A stretch of 64,000 nt of DNA, taken from contig DHDR01000010.1 in assembly GCA_002399445.1 (NCBI GenBank), positions 19,774-83,773 on the forward strand, read 5' to 3'. This document shows, piece by piece, positions 7,330 to 16,437 of this stretch (positions are counted from its first letter, which is position 1; each line of letters opens with the position of its first letter). Both the position numbers and the translations under genes were made by a program. A model generated the notes under the pieces. It worked only from the letters and a program-made list of their open reading frames with translations, had not been told where the DNA came from and did no database searches. Source of the stretch: Ruminococcaceae bacterium UBA4871. Lineage in GTDB: Bacteria; Bacillota; Clostridia; Oscillospirales; Acutalibacteraceae.

Positions 7330-9033
7330 ATGAAAATAAGAATGACGGCGATCCTGCTGGCAGCATCGCTGACAGCCGCCGCTTTGAGCGGATGCGGAAA
7401 TCCGGGCAGTCAGCCGGTTTCTTCTGCCGTGCACTCTGCCGCGGTTTCCAGCAGGACGGCCAGTTCGGCGGCGCAGTCTGCTGCTCAGGAGCTGACTGCT
7501 AACACGGCCCCAAATGTATGCATTGGAGCGGAACCGGCTTCGCTGGACCCGGCGCTCAGCACTGGCCCTGATACAGATTCCTACTGTGCGGCCGCGTTTG
7601 AGGGGCTGTACAAAGTGAACGCTGCCGGTCAGGTGGTGCTGGGGCAGGCAGAAAAGGCGGCTTGCTCGGCGGACAAAAAGGTGTGGACGTTTACCCTGCG
7701 CAGCGATGCCAAGTGGTCGGACGGCAAACCGGTGAAAGCGGAAGATTTTGTTTTTGCGTGGCGCCGCAATGCCCGTATGGCCGATGCAGAGGAAAAAGAG
7801 TTGTTTGCTTACCTCAAAAACGGCACCGCCGTGCTGAACGGCACCATGGATGTTGCGGCCCTTGGCGTTTCGGCTCCGAATGCGCGTACACTGAAAGTAA
7901 CACTGAACGCGGAATGTGATTTTCTGCCGCAGCTGCTTGTCCGGCCGATTTTTATGCCTTTGCGTAAAGACATCGTCGGCAAAAAGAACTGGGACCGGAA
8001 TCCGAATACTTTTGTTTGTAATGGCCCCATGAAAATGGCGCGGTGGAACGTGAAGTCTAATATTATTTATGACCGCAGCAACACATACTATCATAAAAGC
8101 GCGGTGACAGCATCTTGCTTGACCTGCACACTTTCAGAGGACGACGGTGCGCGGCTTTCTGCCTATGATAACAATGAAACAGAATTTATTTCCCCGCTGC
8201 CGGTTAAGTATTATGCACGTATTCGGGAGCGCGGCGATTTTCTGGAGGGAAACGCTGCTTCAACTCTTTGTCTGCAGTTCAGTGCAAAAGATACGGTGCT
8301 GTCGGATGTGCAGGTGCGCCAAGCGCTGTCCCTTGCCATTGACCGGGACGCCCTTGCTGTTTCCGCAACGGGTATGCGGTTTTCTGCCGCAGGGGCCTTT
8401 GTGCCTTCCGGCTTTACGGATGCCGGTCATAAAAATGATTTCCGCAAAACAGGCGGTACCTACTTTGCCTCTTCTGCATCTGGCTATGAAGCCAATGTGA
8501 AGCATGCGCAGTCTTTGCTGGAACAGGCAGGGTATTCCGACGGCAAAAATCTTCCACAGCTTACGATTTCCATTCCGATTTCCACATTATATGAGACGGT
8601 TGCCGGAGCGGTTGCGAATATGTGGAAAAGTAAATTGGGAATCAACTGTAAAATTGAGCAGCTTTCCTACAGCGCTTACCGCAATGCATGCAAAAAGGGA
8701 AACTTCCAGATTACAATGGGAGAACTCATAACTGCTTATGATGATCCTTCCTCTATTTTAGAGCAGTTTGCAGTAGACAGCCGACTCAACCAAAGCGGCT
8801 GGAAGGACAGCAGTTTCATGAAACAGATGGAAAAAGCGCGGCAGTGCAGTACGGCATCTGCAGAACGTTTTCAGGCACTGCATGCTGCGGAGAAGCGCTT
8901 GTCGGAAACACTTCCGGCGGTTCCCTTGATTTTCCTGCCGTCCATGAGCCTGCGGGATTCCAACTTGAATGGCGTTTTTACTGCAGAAAACGGAATCACC
9001 TATTTTGCATACGCCAATCGGTTCAGCGGATGA
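7330..9033 (+). CDS. Peptide/oligopeptide ABC transporter substrate-binding lipoprotein, OppA-like
   Basis: A 567-residue family-5 solute-binding protein. The N-terminus is a lipoprotein signal (KIRMTAIL, hydrophobic core, lipobox LSGC with Cys near residue 22), followed by a Ser/Ala-rich spacer to about residue 58. Family motifs include EPASLDPALS, FTLRSDAKWSDGKPVKAEDF, VCNGPMKMARW and LPAVPLIF. It would sit on the outer face of the membrane and hand peptides to an ABC permease. No permease or ATPase genes lie nearby, so it is an orphan. It is 27 bases after the Enzyme I fragment with GGAGG before ATG, so co-transcription is likely. It converges with spoIID, with one base between the stops. 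Confidence 0.88.
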   Translation: MKIRMTAILLAASLTAAALSGCGNPGSQPVSSAVHSAAVSSRTASSAAQSAAQELTANTAPNVCIGAEPASLDPALSTGPDTDSYCAAAFEGLYKVNAAGQVVLGQAEKAACSADKKVWTFTLRSDAKWSDGKPVKAEDFVFAWRRNARMADAEEKELFAYLKNGTAVLNGTMDVAALGVSAPNARTLKVTLNAECDFLPQLLVRPIFMPLRKDIVGKKNWDRNPNTFVCNGPMKMARWNVKSNIIYDRSNTYYHKSAVTASCLTCTLSEDDGARLSAYDNNETEFISPLPVKYYARIRERGDFLEGNAASTLCLQFSAKDTVLSDVQVRQALSLAIDRDALAVSATGMRFSAAGAFVPSGFTDAGHKNDFRKTGGTYFASSASGYEANVKHAQSLLEQAGYSDGKNLPQLTISIPISTLYETVAGAVANMWKSKLGINCKIEQLSYSAYRNACKKGNFQITMGELITAYDDPSSILEQFAVDSRLNQSGWKDSSFMKQMEKARQCSTASAERFQALHAAEKRLSETLPAVPLIFLPSMSLRDSNLNGVFTAENGITYFAYANRFSG

Positions 9034-9034
9034 G

Positions 9035-10078
9035 TTAAAGTGTGGCCAGTTTAGACCCCGGGTAATACCAGGAAAGAATGTGGGTGTAGCTTTCCCCCTG
9101 CTTTGCCATGGCAATGGCTCCTGCCTGACTCATCCCGACGTCATGTCCATATCCTTTGACAGTGAATGTAAAGTTTCCATTTGCATAGGAAACAGAAAAA
9201 TTTGCGGAACGAAGCCCGTAAGCTGAACGCATATCAGTTCCTTTGACGTCTTTTCCGCCCAATTTGATGGAAGACACGGTGCCGGAATCTGTTCGCTGAA
9301 TGTCACCGACCCAATTGGCGGCATCCCCCGCTAGTGTGCAGCCAAGCGCTGCAGCGGCAGACTGAAACTGTGTGCTGCTCATTTTAACCGTGGTAAGATA
9401 GCCCGGCGCATAAATGTCAGCAGGGCTGGCGACTGGAACTAAACAGGGCGAGGCACTGCCCCAGACTGCTGTGGCGTTTTCAGTTTGCCCGCTGCTGATT
9501 GCATAATAGGTTGCGTCAATTAATTGATTTCCACTGCAAAGGACTTTTCCATAAACGCTTTCTACTGCAGGAGCAAGATTGTCGTAGTATTTTGTATAAT
9601 TTTCTTTCCATCGCGTTTTCATTTGATCGTTTGTCACATAAATAAGCCATTTCCCGGTTTCACACGAAAAATCAGCACCCTGTAGAGAACTGTCTGGCTT
9701 TTGTCGGTTTTGTTTGCGCAGGCGGGCATAGTAAGTGTAAGCGGCAACGGTCTGGGCTTTCAGCGCTTCCGGCGGACTGTCTGGACTGATTTCTGTTGCG
9801 ACTGTTCCACGCAAAAAGTCCAGCTCGTCCACTGTCAAAATTCTGCCGGATGTTTTGTCCAGAATCCGAAAGAATCTTCCGCTTTTTTTTGCTGCGTTGG
9901 CCGTTTTTGATACGGCAGCTGAACTGGTGGCTGCAGAAGATATCTGGCTGATTACTGTAGAAGCAGAAGAAGTTGGCGACTTTTTTGCTGGGTCAGGATG
10001 TCCTGCTAAAAGTCCGATACATGGGACAAAAATGAGTAGAATAAAAAAGATGACAAAAAGCGATACAGTTCCTTTCAA
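9035..10078 (-). CDS. spoIID: SpoIID/LytB-family peptidoglycan lytic transglycosylase
   Basis: About 347 residues. A single N-terminal membrane anchor (SLFVIFFILLIFVPCIGLL) is followed by a Ser/Ala/Lys-rich linker and a SpoIID catalytic domain. The domain shows TVATEISPDSPPEALKAQ, where the Glu after VAT is the family catalytic residue. It ends with GYGHDVGMSQAGAIAMAKQG and YYPGSKL. SpoIID cleaves glycan strands during engulfment in sporulation, which points to endospore formation; the related LytB domains act elsewhere. An in-frame GTG at 10085-10087 directly abuts the Shine-Dalgarno AGGGGGA. TTG 10076-10078, nine bases further on, is better spaced and was chosen. The gene stands alone and converges with the lipoprotein gene. 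Confidence 0.85.
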   Translation of the reverse strand: MKGTVSLFVIFFILLIFVPCIGLLAGHPDPAKKSPTSSASTVISQISSAATSSAAVSKTANAAKKSGRFFRILDKTSGRILTVDELDFLRGTVATEISPDSPPEALKAQTVAAYTYYARLRKQNRQKPDSSLQGADFSCETGKWLIYVTNDQMKTRWKENYTKYYDNLAPAVESVYGKVLCSGNQLIDATYYAISSGQTENATAVWGSASPCLVPVASPADIYAPGYLTTVKMSSTQFQSAAAALGCTLAGDAANWVGDIQRTDSGTVSSIKLGGKDVKGTDMRSAYGLRSANFSVSYANGNFTFTVKGYGHDVGMSQAGAIAMAKQGESYTHILSWYYPGSKLATL

Positions 10079-10254
10079 TGCAAACACTCCCCCTGCTTTT
10101 TCTGAACCGTTTATGCATGGATGTTTCTTTACATTCTACAGGCAGGCCCCAAAAATTATGCATAACTTTTTTGACGAAATGCGTAAGGTTCAATAGAAAA
10201 GACACGAAATGCAGGATGGAATCAGCACAAATTCAGAATGAAAAGTTCCCCCTA

Positions 10255-10283
10255 TTGACTTTAAAATGCTCCTGCTGTAAAAT
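10255..10283 (+). promoter_or_regulatory. Promoter of citrate synthase
   Basis: TTGACT 10255-10260 and TAAAAT 10278-10283 have a 17-base spacer. The leader is about 75 bases and ends in AAAGAGGGGG before the ATG. Confidence 0.7.
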
Positions 10284-10365
10284 TGTAATTTAAGAATACC
10301 TTATTTCGACAAATTTCCAGTATGGCTGTGCTAGTATGGCTATGTAAGGTAAAGAGGGGGTTCAC

Positions 10366-11736
10366 ATGGTGCAAAATGAGAACAGCAAAATCATTTCTGA
10401 TGATCTGCAGGAACTCTGTGACGAATTTCGGGACAACAATCAAATCCCAATGGAAAAGTTTGATTTGTATGGTGTGAAACGGGGACTGCGGAATCCAGAT
10501 GGTACAGGTGTGCTGGCGGGCTTGACACAGATCAGCAATGTACATGGATATTTAATTGACGACAGCGTTCGGGTGCCGGATAAAGGTATACTTACCTACC
10601 GGGGTATTGATATCGCTGACATCGTGGAAGGCTGTCGAAAGGCAGACCGTTTTGGTTATGAAGAAGTTGTCTGGCTTTTGCTTTTCGGTGAGCTTCCAAC
10701 GGCTCCTCAGCTGGAAAAGCTTCGCAAAGTGCTCAGTTATTATCGTGAGTTGCCGGAGAATTTTACAGAGGATATGATTTTTAAAGCGCCGTCCCGCAAT
10801 ATTATGAACAAGATGGCACGTTCTGTGCTGGCATTATATTCTTACGACGATAATCCGGACGATATTTCGCTGGAGAACAACATGCGGCAGTCCTTGCAGC
10901 TGATTGCCCGGCTGCCGATTATTATGACTTGTGCTTATCAGGTCAAGCGCCGTAAGTTTGATAAAAAGAGCATGTTTTTTCATCCAGTGGATCCAAGCCA
11001 GTCGATTGCAGAATCTGTTTTGGATGCCATTCGGCCGGATCGGAAATTCACCCATGATGAGGCGCATCTGCTGGATCTGTGCATGATGCTTCATGCAGAA
11101 CACAGCGGCGGCAATAACTCCACATTTTCCGTTCGTGTGCTTTCTTCAACGGGGACGGATATCTATTCGGCGATTGCTGCCGGTATCGGTTCACTGAAAG
11201 GGCCAAAGCATGGAGGCGCCAATCACCGCGTGATGATGATGATGAATGATTTGATGCAGCATGTGGATGACTGGGGCAGTGAGAAACAAGTACATGATTA
11301 TCTGGTAAAAATAGTAAACAAAGAAGTTGGAGATCATTCTGGTCTGATCTATGGCATGGGTCATGCGGTTTATACACTTTCTGATCCGCGCGCGGTTATC
11401 TTGAAGCGGGAAGCAGAAAAGCTTGCGCCGCGGCACAAAGGCATGAAAGAAAAATTCGAGCTTTTTGAGTTGGTGGAAAAACTGGCACCGAAAGTTTTTG
11501 AAGAGGTGCACGGAGATTCCAAAGTCATTAGCGCAAATGTGGATTTTTACTCTGGCCTTGTCTATGAAATGCTGAATATTCCGTCAGAGTTGTATACGCC
11601 GCTGTTTGCGGTGTCACGTATGGCCGGCTGGTGTGCGCACCGCATTGAGGAAATTGAAACTGCCAAGCGCATCATGCGCCCGGCGTATCGTTCTCTGTCA
11701 AAGCCCAGACCGTATATCCCCCTCGAAGAACGATAG
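10366..11736 (+). CDS. gltA: Citrate synthase (citrate/2-methylcitrate synthase family)
   Basis: A 456-residue cytoplasmic enzyme that condenses acetyl-CoA (or an acyl-CoA) with oxaloacetate. Catalytic signatures are present: LHAEHSGGNNSTF (first His), GPKHGGANHRV, GMGHAVYTLSDPRA (second His) and VDFYSGLVYEML (Asp). Length suits the type with an extended N-terminus. Aconitase and isocitrate dehydrogenase are not in the window, so it probably serves glutamate synthesis through a partial cycle. A 2-methylcitrate or re-type role cannot be excluded. It has its own promoter and is followed after 15 bases by a membrane-protein gene. Confidence 0.92.
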   Translation: MVQNENSKIISDDLQELCDEFRDNNQIPMEKFDLYGVKRGLRNPDGTGVLAGLTQISNVHGYLIDDSVRVPDKGILTYRGIDIADIVEGCRKADRFGYEEVVWLLLFGELPTAPQLEKLRKVLSYYRELPENFTEDMIFKAPSRNIMNKMARSVLALYSYDDNPDDISLENNMRQSLQLIARLPIIMTCAYQVKRRKFDKKSMFFHPVDPSQSIAESVLDAIRPDRKFTHDEAHLLDLCMMLHAEHSGGNNSTFSVRVLSSTGTDIYSAIAAGIGSLKGPKHGGANHRVMMMMNDLMQHVDDWGSEKQVHDYLVKIVNKEVGDHSGLIYGMGHAVYTLSDPRAVILKREAEKLAPRHKGMKEKFELFELVEKLAPKVFEEVHGDSKVISANVDFYSGLVYEMLNIPSELYTPLFAVSRMAGWCAHRIEEIETAKRIMRPAYRSLSKPRPYIPLEER

Positions 11737-11751
11737 GAGTGTCCTTTCTGC

Positions 11752-12738
11752 ATGAAATCAAAATTAGCATGGACTGCTTTTGGCGTAACATTGATGATTT
11801 CTCTAGGAATTCGTTTCTGTGAGCTTTCTGCTGGACAAACTTGGAATGGATTAAGTACAGCACTTTGTATTGTGCTTGCCGCAGGCTTTATGGTCTGTTT
11901 CTTTGCATCCCGTCGGGATCATACGATGGTCCGCCTGCCGCTCAATGGCAGAGTGCTGAGCATTGCTTACATGATTACAGGTGTACTGCTGTCAGCAATT
12001 TCAGTTGTGTTTCAGGCAAAGAACAGGACCGGCAGGTTTCCCTATTTATCAGGGATATGCACGATACTGGCAGTCTGTGCTGGGCTGATTTTGTGTCTGC
12101 AGGGCAGTCTTTTTATCGCAAATGGGCAAAATTATGCTGCTAGGCATCAGGCACTGGCACTGCTGCCTTCCGTCTGGTGCTGCTGTGCATTGGTGCTGCA
12201 GTTTCATGTGAATACAGAAGAAGTGGCCAATACAGCGGATATCTTGCGGACCGGGGCCCTTATTTTCTTATTGCTGACACTTCTGTCACTGGCACAAATG
12301 GCAGCTGAAGTCAAACGTGTTTCCCGTGGACGTTTATTTGGGCTTGGGCTTCCATTTGTTATCTTTGTGGTTGTCTCTGCGCTTCCTCAAACAGCCGGAA
12401 TCGCAATCGTATACCCGAATGGAATGCAGTGGGTGCTGCTGGTTTTCGCTGCCTTTGTGATGTTTTCCCTTTTGACGGTGCGGCCTATGACCAGAGAAGA
12501 GCTGACTGGAGAGACGGAAGATATGGAAGAACCGGAAGTCCGTCCGGTGGTGATGAAGGATAACCCGTCGCTCCGTTTGCAGCACTTTCTCAGCAAACGT
12601 CCCATCGTTGCTTCACGGGAAAATCCACGCCCGCTTTCGCAGAATGAGGTAGACAAGAGACTGGAACGGATTCTTGTGCAGTATCTTGGACAGAGTTTTA
12701 AAGCGAAATGCTATTTTTATCGCAGAAGAAATCGCTGA
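11752..12738 (+). CDS. Unknown integral membrane protein
   Basis: The protein has 328 residues and no family I can name. About seven hydrophobic segments fill residues 5-245, for example LSTALCIVLAAGFMVCFF and GALIFLLLTLLSLAQ. A roughly 80-residue charged cytoplasmic tail follows, with an acidic stretch (ETEDMEEPE) and a basic end (YFYRRRNR). It starts 15 bases after citrate synthase and is probably translated from the same message. No enzyme motif is visible. Confidence 0.75.
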   Translation: MKSKLAWTAFGVTLMISLGIRFCELSAGQTWNGLSTALCIVLAAGFMVCFFASRRDHTMVRLPLNGRVLSIAYMITGVLLSAISVVFQAKNRTGRFPYLSGICTILAVCAGLILCLQGSLFIANGQNYAARHQALALLPSVWCCCALVLQFHVNTEEVANTADILRTGALIFLLLTLLSLAQMAAEVKRVSRGRLFGLGLPFVIFVVVSALPQTAGIAIVYPNGMQWVLLVFAAFVMFSLLTVRPMTREELTGETEDMEEPEVRPVVMKDNPSLRLQHFLSKRPIVASRENPRPLSQNEVDKRLERILVQYLGQSFKAKCYFYRRRNR

Positions 12739-12795
12739 AGTGATAATTATAGAAGTATAGAATAAATTATTTTTTGTTAAAAATAAAACAAGCAC

Positions 12796-12824
12796 TTGTA
12801 AATTGACAGAAGATGCTATAAAAT
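12796..12824 (+). promoter_or_regulatory. Candidate promoter of gap
   Basis: TTGTAA 12796-12801 and TAAAAT 12819-12824 have a 17-base spacer. A better -35 word, TTGACA at 12803-12808, lies between them but is too close to this -10. Confidence 0.45.
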
Positions 12825-12889
12825 AGAAGAGTACGATGGCTGTAAGAAGCCATTACTCAAATTCGTTATTCTCAAGGAGGAAATTCACA

Positions 12890-13924
12890 ATGGCAGTAAA
12901 GGTAGCAATTAATGGTTTTGGCCGTATTGGTCGGCTTGCTTTCAGACAGATGTTTGAATCAGATGGGTATGAGGTTGTTGCTATCAATGACCTGACAAAG
13001 CCTGAGATGCTTGCATTCTTGCTGAAGTATGATACTGCACAAGGCGGATTTACAGGCAAAATTGGTGAAAACAAGCATACAGTTGTCAGCGGCGATGATT
13101 TTATCGAAGTTGACGGCAAAAAGATTACGATTTACAAAGAGCCGGATGCTTCTAACCTTCCGTGGGGCAAGCTGGGTGTTGATGTTGTTTTGGAGTGCAC
13201 AGGCTTCTATACCTCCAAGGAAAAGGCAATGGCTCATATCAAAGCCGGTGCTAAGAAAGTTGTCATTTCCGCTCCTGCCGGCAAAGACCTTCCGACCATT
13301 GTTTACAGCGTAAATGAAAAGACCCTGACAAAGGATGACAAGATTATTTCTGCTGCATCCTGCACCACAAACTGCCTGGCACCAATGGCAAAAGCATTGA
13401 ATGACCTTGCTCCGTTGCAGTCTGGTATTATGGTAACCATTCATGCTTATACTGGCGATCAGATGCTTCTTGACGGACCACAGCGCAAGGGCAACTTGAG
13501 AAGATCCAGAGCTGGCGCGGCCAACATCGTTCCGACCTCTTCTGGCGCTGCTAAAGCAATTGGTCTGGTAATTCCGGAACTGAATGGCAAACTGACTGGC
13601 GCAGCACAGCGTGTTCCTGTTCCAACTGGTTCCACAACAATTTTGACTGCTGTCTGCAAGAAAGCAGGACTTACAAAAGAAGAAATCAACGCTTATATGA
13701 AGAAAGTGACAACGAACAATGATTCCTTCGGCTATAACGAAGATCCAATTGTTTCTTCCGATGTAATTGGTATGCGGTATGGTTCCCTGTTTGATGCTAC
13801 TCAGACCAATGTAACAAAAATTAACGATGATACTTATGAGGTTCAGGTCGTTTCCTGGTATGATAATGAGAATTCTTACACCAGCCAGATGGTCAGAACG
13901 ATTAAGTATTTTGCTGAACTGTAA
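12890..13924 (+). CDS. gap: Glyceraldehyde-3-phosphate dehydrogenase, type I
   Basis: A 344-residue glycolytic enzyme converting glyceraldehyde-3-phosphate, NAD and phosphate to 1,3-bisphosphoglycerate. The NAD-binding start is VKVAINGFGRIGRLAFR. The catalytic motif SAASCTTNCLAP places the active Cys at residue 158, and HAYTGDQMLLDG carries the catalytic His. WYDNENSY is near the C-terminus. ATG 12890 is preceded by AAGGAGG; an upstream in-frame ATG at 12836 lacks such a site. It is monocistronic, with a terminator just after. No pgk or tpi follows, unlike many Firmicutes. Confidence 0.96.
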   Translation: MAVKVAINGFGRIGRLAFRQMFESDGYEVVAINDLTKPEMLAFLLKYDTAQGGFTGKIGENKHTVVSGDDFIEVDGKKITIYKEPDASNLPWGKLGVDVVLECTGFYTSKEKAMAHIKAGAKKVVISAPAGKDLPTIVYSVNEKTLTKDDKIISAASCTTNCLAPMAKALNDLAPLQSGIMVTIHAYTGDQMLLDGPQRKGNLRRSRAGAANIVPTSSGAAKAIGLVIPELNGKLTGAAQRVPVPTGSTTILTAVCKKAGLTKEEINAYMKKVTTNNDSFGYNEDPIVSSDVIGMRYGSLFDATQTNVTKINDDTYEVQVVSWYDNENSYTSQMVRTIKYFAEL

Positions 13925-13974
13925 TTGAATTTATAACCGGACAAGCATTTAGAACAAGCATATAGATTCGGAAA

Positions 13975-14019
13975 GGATCCTTGAAAACCTTGGCAGAAAA
14001 GGTTTTGAGGGTCCTTTTT
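13975..14019 (+). terminator. Terminator of gap
   Basis: GGATCCTTGAAAACCTT pairs, with G-T pairs and one bulge, with AAAGGTTTTGAGGGTCC and is followed by TTTTTG. The stretch 14020-14299 holds no further gene or structure I can support. Confidence 0.8.
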
Positions 14020-14299
14020 GCTTCTTATTTATCTGATTTACCAAAGGGATACTTTCCTGTACATTTTAGCTTAGGCAGTATTTTTATGATAATCATATAG
14101 AAATTTCTAGTTTGAATGCCTGTTTTTGCTTGTACAGAAAAGTGACAGCATTTTTGAGTGCAGGGGCGTATAGTAGAAATGTATTTAAAAATAATGTTCT
14201 GGATTAGGTTGCACAAAGAAGTGCCCATCATTTTGCAACAAAATGCACAAAAATTTAAGCAATCATTCAGACGGTTTTTGCAATAATTTCATAAAACTC

Positions 14300-14327
14300 T
14301 TGAAATCTTGCGCATTTGTGGTATGAT
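14300..14327 (+). promoter_or_regulatory. Promoter of the glycogen operon
   Basis: TTGAAA 14300-14305 and TATGAT 14322-14327 have a 16-base spacer, 50 bases ahead of the glgB start. Confidence 0.65.
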
Positions 14328-14376
14328 AATATTATAAAAGTTAACTAAAATTTACTGGATGGAGGAGCTGCTTGAT

Positions 14377-16386
14377 ATGCAAAAAGGCAAATCGCAAGAG
14401 GATAGTTTACCGCTTTATCTGTTTCATCAGGGGACCAATGTCCAGGCTTACAAATATATGGGTGCGCACAACTGTACAGTTAACGGAAAAGAGCAGATCG
14501 TTTTTCGGTTATGGGCGCCGAAGGCACAGAGTGTGTCTGTAATTGGTGACTTCAACCAATGGGATCCAATGCGGAATCCGATGAAAAAAGTGAGCAGCGG
14601 TGTTTGGGAAGCATGGCTGCCATACTCTTTGAAAGATTATGAGCGCTATCGGTTTTATGTGACCGGAGCTGACGGCAAACCAGTACAGAAGAGTGATCCG
14701 TATGCCTATCTTTTTGATACGCGTCCCGGGACAGCAAGCCGTGTCTATGACATCAGTGGCTATCAGTGGCATGACAGCACATGGCAGAAACATCAGGAAA
14801 AAGAACCGCACTATGATCATCCTGTTAATATCTATGAAGTACATCTTGGTTCTTGGCGGCGCTATCAGGATGGGAATGTGTTCAGCTATGACAAGCTGGC
14901 GCAGGAACTAGTACCCTATGTAAAAGATATGGGATATACGCATATTGAGATCATGCCCGTTACGGAGTATCCCTTTGATGGCTCTTGGGGCTATCAAGTC
15001 ACCGGATATTTCGCTCCGACTTCTCGGTATGGAACGCCAAAGCAGTTCATGCATTTTGTGGATGCGTGCCATCAAGAAGGAATCGGTGTCATTATGGATT
15101 GGGTGCCGGCGCATTTTCCCAAAGATTCCAGCGGACTGGCCCGTTTTGATGGCACTCCCTGCTATGAATATGCCGACCCCCGCAAAGGAGAGCACAAAGA
15201 CTGGGGAACGCTGGTCTTTGACTATGGCCGCCCAGAGGTCATCAGCTTCCTAATTTCCAGTGCAATTTTCTGGCTGGAAAATTATCACATTGACGGGATT
15301 CGAGTGGATGCGGTCGCTTCCATGTTATATCTTGACTACAGCCGGAAAGACGGTGAGTGGGTTCCCAACAAGGATGGGGGCAAGGAAAACCTGGAGGCTA
15401 TTGCCTTTCTTCAGAAACTCAATGAAGCAGTTTTTGAGCGGTTTCCTAATGTTATGATGATTGCGGAGGAATCCACAAGCTGGCCGATGGTGAGTAAACC
15501 GACTTATATGGGCGGACTGGGATTTAATTACAAATGGAATATGGGCTGGATGAATGATATGATGCACTACATGTCAATGGATCCTCTTGGACGCAAATAT
15601 AACCAAAAGGATATTACATTCTCTTTCTTTTATTCCTTTGCAGAGAATTTTGTTCTTCCTATTTCTCATGATGAAGTTGTGCATGGAAAATGTTCTCTGA
15701 TGAACAAAATGCCCGGGACGGCCGAACAGAAATTTGCTGGTGTACGGGCTTTTATGGGTTATATGATGGCACATCCCGGCAAGAAATTAATCTTTATGGG
15801 GACGGAATTGGGACAGTTTATTGAATGGAATTATCAGCAGGAACTGGACTGGCTTCTCCTGCAGTATCCACAGCACGATGCGCAGCACCGGTTTTTTAAA
15901 AAACTCAACCATTTTTATCTGGAAAATTCTCCACTTTGGGAAATCGATTTTAGCTGGGAGGGATTTTCATGGATCAGCAATGATGACTGTGAGCAGAGTG
16001 TGATTGCATTTCGCAGGTTCAACAAAGCAAAAGAGGAAATTATCATTGTCTGTAATTTTCTTCCGGTGGAACGTCCGGAGTACCGAATCGGTGTTCCGTA
16101 TGATGGCTTATATGAGGAAGTTCTCTCGACGGATTGGGCTCAGTTCGGCGGCAGCGGAATCGAAAACGGAAGTCATATTGTGAGTGAAAAAGAGTATCCT
16201 ATGCATGGGATGGAGCAGTCCATAAACCTTCATTTGCCGCCTCTTTCCACCATATACCTTAAGTTCAAGCGAAAAAATTCAGGCAAAAAACATTTTAGCA
16301 GCAAAGTAAAAAACACAAAACCCATTCATGATCCGGAAGACAGTCATAGCGGCGACTCCATAAAGAAGTCTGCTAATGTCATATGA
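14377..16386 (+). CDS. glgB: 1,4-alpha-glucan branching enzyme
   Basis: 669 residues. It cuts alpha-1,4-glucan and re-joins the piece through alpha-1,6 links during glycogen synthesis. An N-terminal CBM48-type domain (VFRLWAPKAQSVSVIGDFNQW) precedes a GH13 barrel. The nucleophile Asp is in IDGIRVDAVASM (residue 311), the acid/base Glu in MMIAEEST (364), and the third acid in SHDEVVHGK. A basic, Lys-rich tail follows the C-terminal beta domain. An in-frame ATG at 14359 overlaps the Shine-Dalgarno GGAGGAG, which correctly serves ATG 14377. It is first in the operon glgB-glgC-glgD-glgA. Confidence 0.95.
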   Translation: MQKGKSQEDSLPLYLFHQGTNVQAYKYMGAHNCTVNGKEQIVFRLWAPKAQSVSVIGDFNQWDPMRNPMKKVSSGVWEAWLPYSLKDYERYRFYVTGADGKPVQKSDPYAYLFDTRPGTASRVYDISGYQWHDSTWQKHQEKEPHYDHPVNIYEVHLGSWRRYQDGNVFSYDKLAQELVPYVKDMGYTHIEIMPVTEYPFDGSWGYQVTGYFAPTSRYGTPKQFMHFVDACHQEGIGVIMDWVPAHFPKDSSGLARFDGTPCYEYADPRKGEHKDWGTLVFDYGRPEVISFLISSAIFWLENYHIDGIRVDAVASMLYLDYSRKDGEWVPNKDGGKENLEAIAFLQKLNEAVFERFPNVMMIAEESTSWPMVSKPTYMGGLGFNYKWNMGWMNDMMHYMSMDPLGRKYNQKDITFSFFYSFAENFVLPISHDEVVHGKCSLMNKMPGTAEQKFAGVRAFMGYMMAHPGKKLIFMGTELGQFIEWNYQQELDWLLLQYPQHDAQHRFFKKLNHFYLENSPLWEIDFSWEGFSWISNDDCEQSVIAFRRFNKAKEEIIIVCNFLPVERPEYRIGVPYDGLYEEVLSTDWAQFGGSGIENGSHIVSEKEYPMHGMEQSINLHLPPLSTIYLKFKRKNSGKKHFSSKVKNTKPIHDPEDSHSGDSIKKSANVI

Positions 16387-16437
16387 ATCATAAGACATTG
16401 TCTGAGCAATGTATGTATATCAAAGGAGGAACCAACC

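Noticed and set aside
7192..8094. 300-codon frame antisense to the peptide-binding lipoprotein
   Set aside because: Arg- and His-rich product with no start signal, opposite a well-supported gene.
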